Of a stretch of 22,109 nt of DNA, positions 20,074-22,109 are shown piece by piece. The position numbers and the translations under genes are program-made. The notes under the pieces are model-generated. The model ran no database searches. It worked only from the letters and a program-made list of their open reading frames with translations, and was not told the origin of the DNA. Origin of the DNA: Poronia punctata (taxonomy: Eukaryota > Ascomycota > Sordariomycetes > Xylariales > Xylariaceae); NCBI GenBank assembly GCA_022579005.1, contig MU401852.1, positions 1-22,109 of the forward strand, written 5' to 3'. The first letter of the stretch is position 1. Every line of letters begins with the position of its first letter.

Positions 20074-22109
20074 CTTTTTTATTTTTATATTTTTAAGTTG
20101 TAATGTAATATTTAGCAAAAGGATTTAAACTAAAAACTAAGCATAGTTTATAACTGCTAGGCAAATAACCGGCAACAATATAAATAAGCTTAATAAACTT
20201 AATACTAAAAATAAGCAATAAGAACTAAAAAAACTAGTTAATAGTTAAGCTAAATTTATAAATAATTAAAAATAAAAAAATAATAATAAACGTAATAAAA
20301 AAAGCAAAAAACTTAATAGTAAACTAAAAAACTTAAAATAAAATATGCTACTTATTAAAATAAATAATTAGCTAATAGTTAGCAACTTTTAAAAAAGTTA
20401 AAAAGGTAAAAGCTATTTTTTTTATTTTAAGCTGCTATTATATAGTAGCTTATTTAATAAAAGCTTTTATTATAATAGTTTTTATAAAAGTTTAAAAAGC
20501 TAAAAAAATAATTTTTTAAACTAGATTATTAATATAATAAATTAAAACTTATAATTACTTTAGCTACTTACTAAGCAAAAAAAGCTATAATATAAAAATA
20601 ATGCTAAAGCTTTTATATATAACTATAAGTAGCTAAAGTAAAATATTATTGCTATAAAAATTAAAAACTAAATTATAGTTATAAAAAAAGGCAATTAATA
20701 AAAGCTTAGCTATAAAAATTTAATATAAATTATATAAGCTTTAATATAAGCTAAGTTTAATATTTAAACAAATTAGCGTTTTTATTAAAATATATTAAAT
20801 TATAATAACTTAAAAAATAAAGCTACTTTTAATAATTTTTAAAAGTTTATTTAGCAAAAAAACGTTAACTTAAAGCTATTTAAGTAAACTTTTTAAAAGT
20901 AGTTATATAAGCTTTAGCAATAAAAAAATAAAAACTTAAATTTTTTTTTTTTTATTAGTAAGTATTAATATAAAAGCTTAAAAGCGTTATATTATTAAAA
21001 AATAATAGCTAACTAGTTTTTAATTATTAATATAAACTTTAAAAAAAATTAAAAAAAGTTTTAATAAAGCAGTATATATTGCTTAATAATATAATTATAA
21101 TATATTAAAAAGCTAAAAAATAATAAAGCACTTAGCATTATATTAATAAAAAGTATAAGCTACTATAAAAGTAAAAATATGCTAAATGCTTGCTAAAGCA
21201 AAAAAAGTTAGTAAATAATTTAAAAGTGCTTAAATAGTTTAAAAAAAAATTAATAACTTATTAAAATAATAAATAAATTAAAATTAAAGCAAATTAGCAT
21301 ATATTAACAATAGCTTTATAAAGTACTACTGCTATAATAAAAAAAACTATATAGCTAAGTATTGCTTAAAAAATAAGCAGTTAGTATTAAATTGCTAATT
21401 AAGCAAAGTTAAGCAAAAACTATTAAAATAGCTTAAAAATAAAGTATAAAACATTTAAGTAGCTTAATTAAACTTTAAAAATAAAAAGTTAAAAGTTAAG
21501 CTAAAGTAAATTAATATATTTAATTTACTTTAGCAAAGTTTTATAAAGCATTTAATATTATAAAGCTATTTTAAGCAGTAGCTATAATCTTTTTAAGTAA
21601 TAAGCAAAAGTTAAAAAAAGTTATTATAAATATAAATATAAAAGCTTAAGTTAATATTATATATAAAAACTTTTAAAAAAAATATTTATAAAAAGTAAAT
21701 ATTTTATTACTTTTATTAATAAAATTAAATAAAAAGCTAATAAAGTGCTAAGCAGCTTATATAGCTAGTTTTTAAATAGTTAATGCTTAAAAAATTAAGC
21801 AAACTTTTAAATAAGTATTTTATATAATATATAAAAAATAAAAAGTACTAAAGCTTTTAATATTATAGCTAGAAATAAGTTAGTTAAGTATATTATTAAA
21901 TATAGCTTTTATTTAATAGTTTTATAGTAAATATTAAAAAATAAATTTTAAAAAATTTGCTAAAAACGTAATTAGCAATTAAGTAGCATATATTGCTAAC
22001 TTAATAAATATAAATATTAGCTTTAAAAAAAAGTTATTATTTTTTAAAATTAATAATAAGCTTAATACTAAAAATAAAATTAATTTATTTAAATATTTTA
22101 AAGCGTTTT
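20074..22109 (+). pseudogene. Decayed gag/protease region of copy C
   Basis: Gag-side internal region by position and by alignment with A 5832-7845. All frames are stop-rich and no motif is readable. It retains the start of the block deleted in R (after about 21850), which helps place that deletion. Long A/T runs such as 20941-20952 are part of the decay. Confidence 0.55.

Larger units (their letters stand above)
19851..22109 (+). mobile_element. Ty3/gypsy LTR retrotransposon copy C, cut by window end
   Basis: It has a 5' LTR (19851-20073) followed by internal sequence that aligns without large gaps with A 5832-7845, for example 20120-20360 with 5880-6120 and 21600-21850 with 7320-7570. The window ends before the reverse-transcriptase region. 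Its left edge lies inside copy B, with CTAAG (19846-19850) as the candidate left half of a target duplication; the right half would be outside the window. No reading frame survives in the body. Confidence 0.85.

Noticed and set aside
1..22109. Organellar DNA or an ordinary AT-rich genome such as a protist
   Set aside because: No mitochondrial gene, tRNA or rRNA is visible, and the AT richness is tied to paired repeats differing mainly by transitions, with an unmutated island inside. Nuclear RIP fits better.

Overview
The window is an extremely A+T-rich stretch (mostly well under 25% G+C by eye) with almost no open reading frames on either strand. Cytosine survives mostly in AGC/GCT/ACT contexts, and TpA dominates. 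Where repeated copies can be compared, they differ mainly by C-to-T and G-to-A changes, often at CpA/TpG. This is the footprint of repeat-induced point mutation (RIP), so the window is best read as a RIP-degraded, gene-free AT block from a filamentous ascomycete (Pezizomycotina). I cannot name the species. No intact gene is supported.

The right three quarters (5603-22109) is a nest of one Ty3/gypsy-type LTR retrotransposon family, pieced together by comparing the window with itself. The LTR is about 223-237 bp, begins TGTAAC (RIPed to TATAAT) and ends TTACA/TTATA. Copy A lies on + with its 5' LTR at 5603-5831. Its body runs from 5832 to 10918, resumes at 17635 and ends in a 3' LTR at 19302-19536. 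Copy R lies on - at 10919-17629 and is inserted inside A. Its LTRs are 17398-17629 (5') and 10919-11155 (3'), and it is flanked by a 5-bp target duplication, ATAAA/ACAAA, whose one difference is a C/T transition. Copy C (+) starts at 19851 and runs off the window. Between A and C lies an internal fragment without its own 5' portion (copy B, 19537-19850). Decayed reverse-transcriptase motifs (TNAPATFQAY-like; WKT-FRT-YGHFEY-like) are readable in one frame at 8070-8395 of A and again in R on the minus strand. These assign the family to Ty3/gypsy.

The left quarter differs. Positions 1-3540 and 4189-5602 are also heavily decayed, but I could not match them to the retrotransposon or to any gene. 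At about 3560-3955 there is a roughly 400-bp island of normal base composition. It holds a near-perfect 24-bp palindrome and two overlapping GC-rich hairpins, and it abuts a lone LTR (3956-4188) that keeps about 25 bp of the element's 3' internal end. This island, the C LTR start at 19851-19945 and the rearranged junction at 19536/19537 are the parts most worth a second look. Nothing in the window encodes a working system; its interest is its history of nested transposition, rearrangement and mutation.
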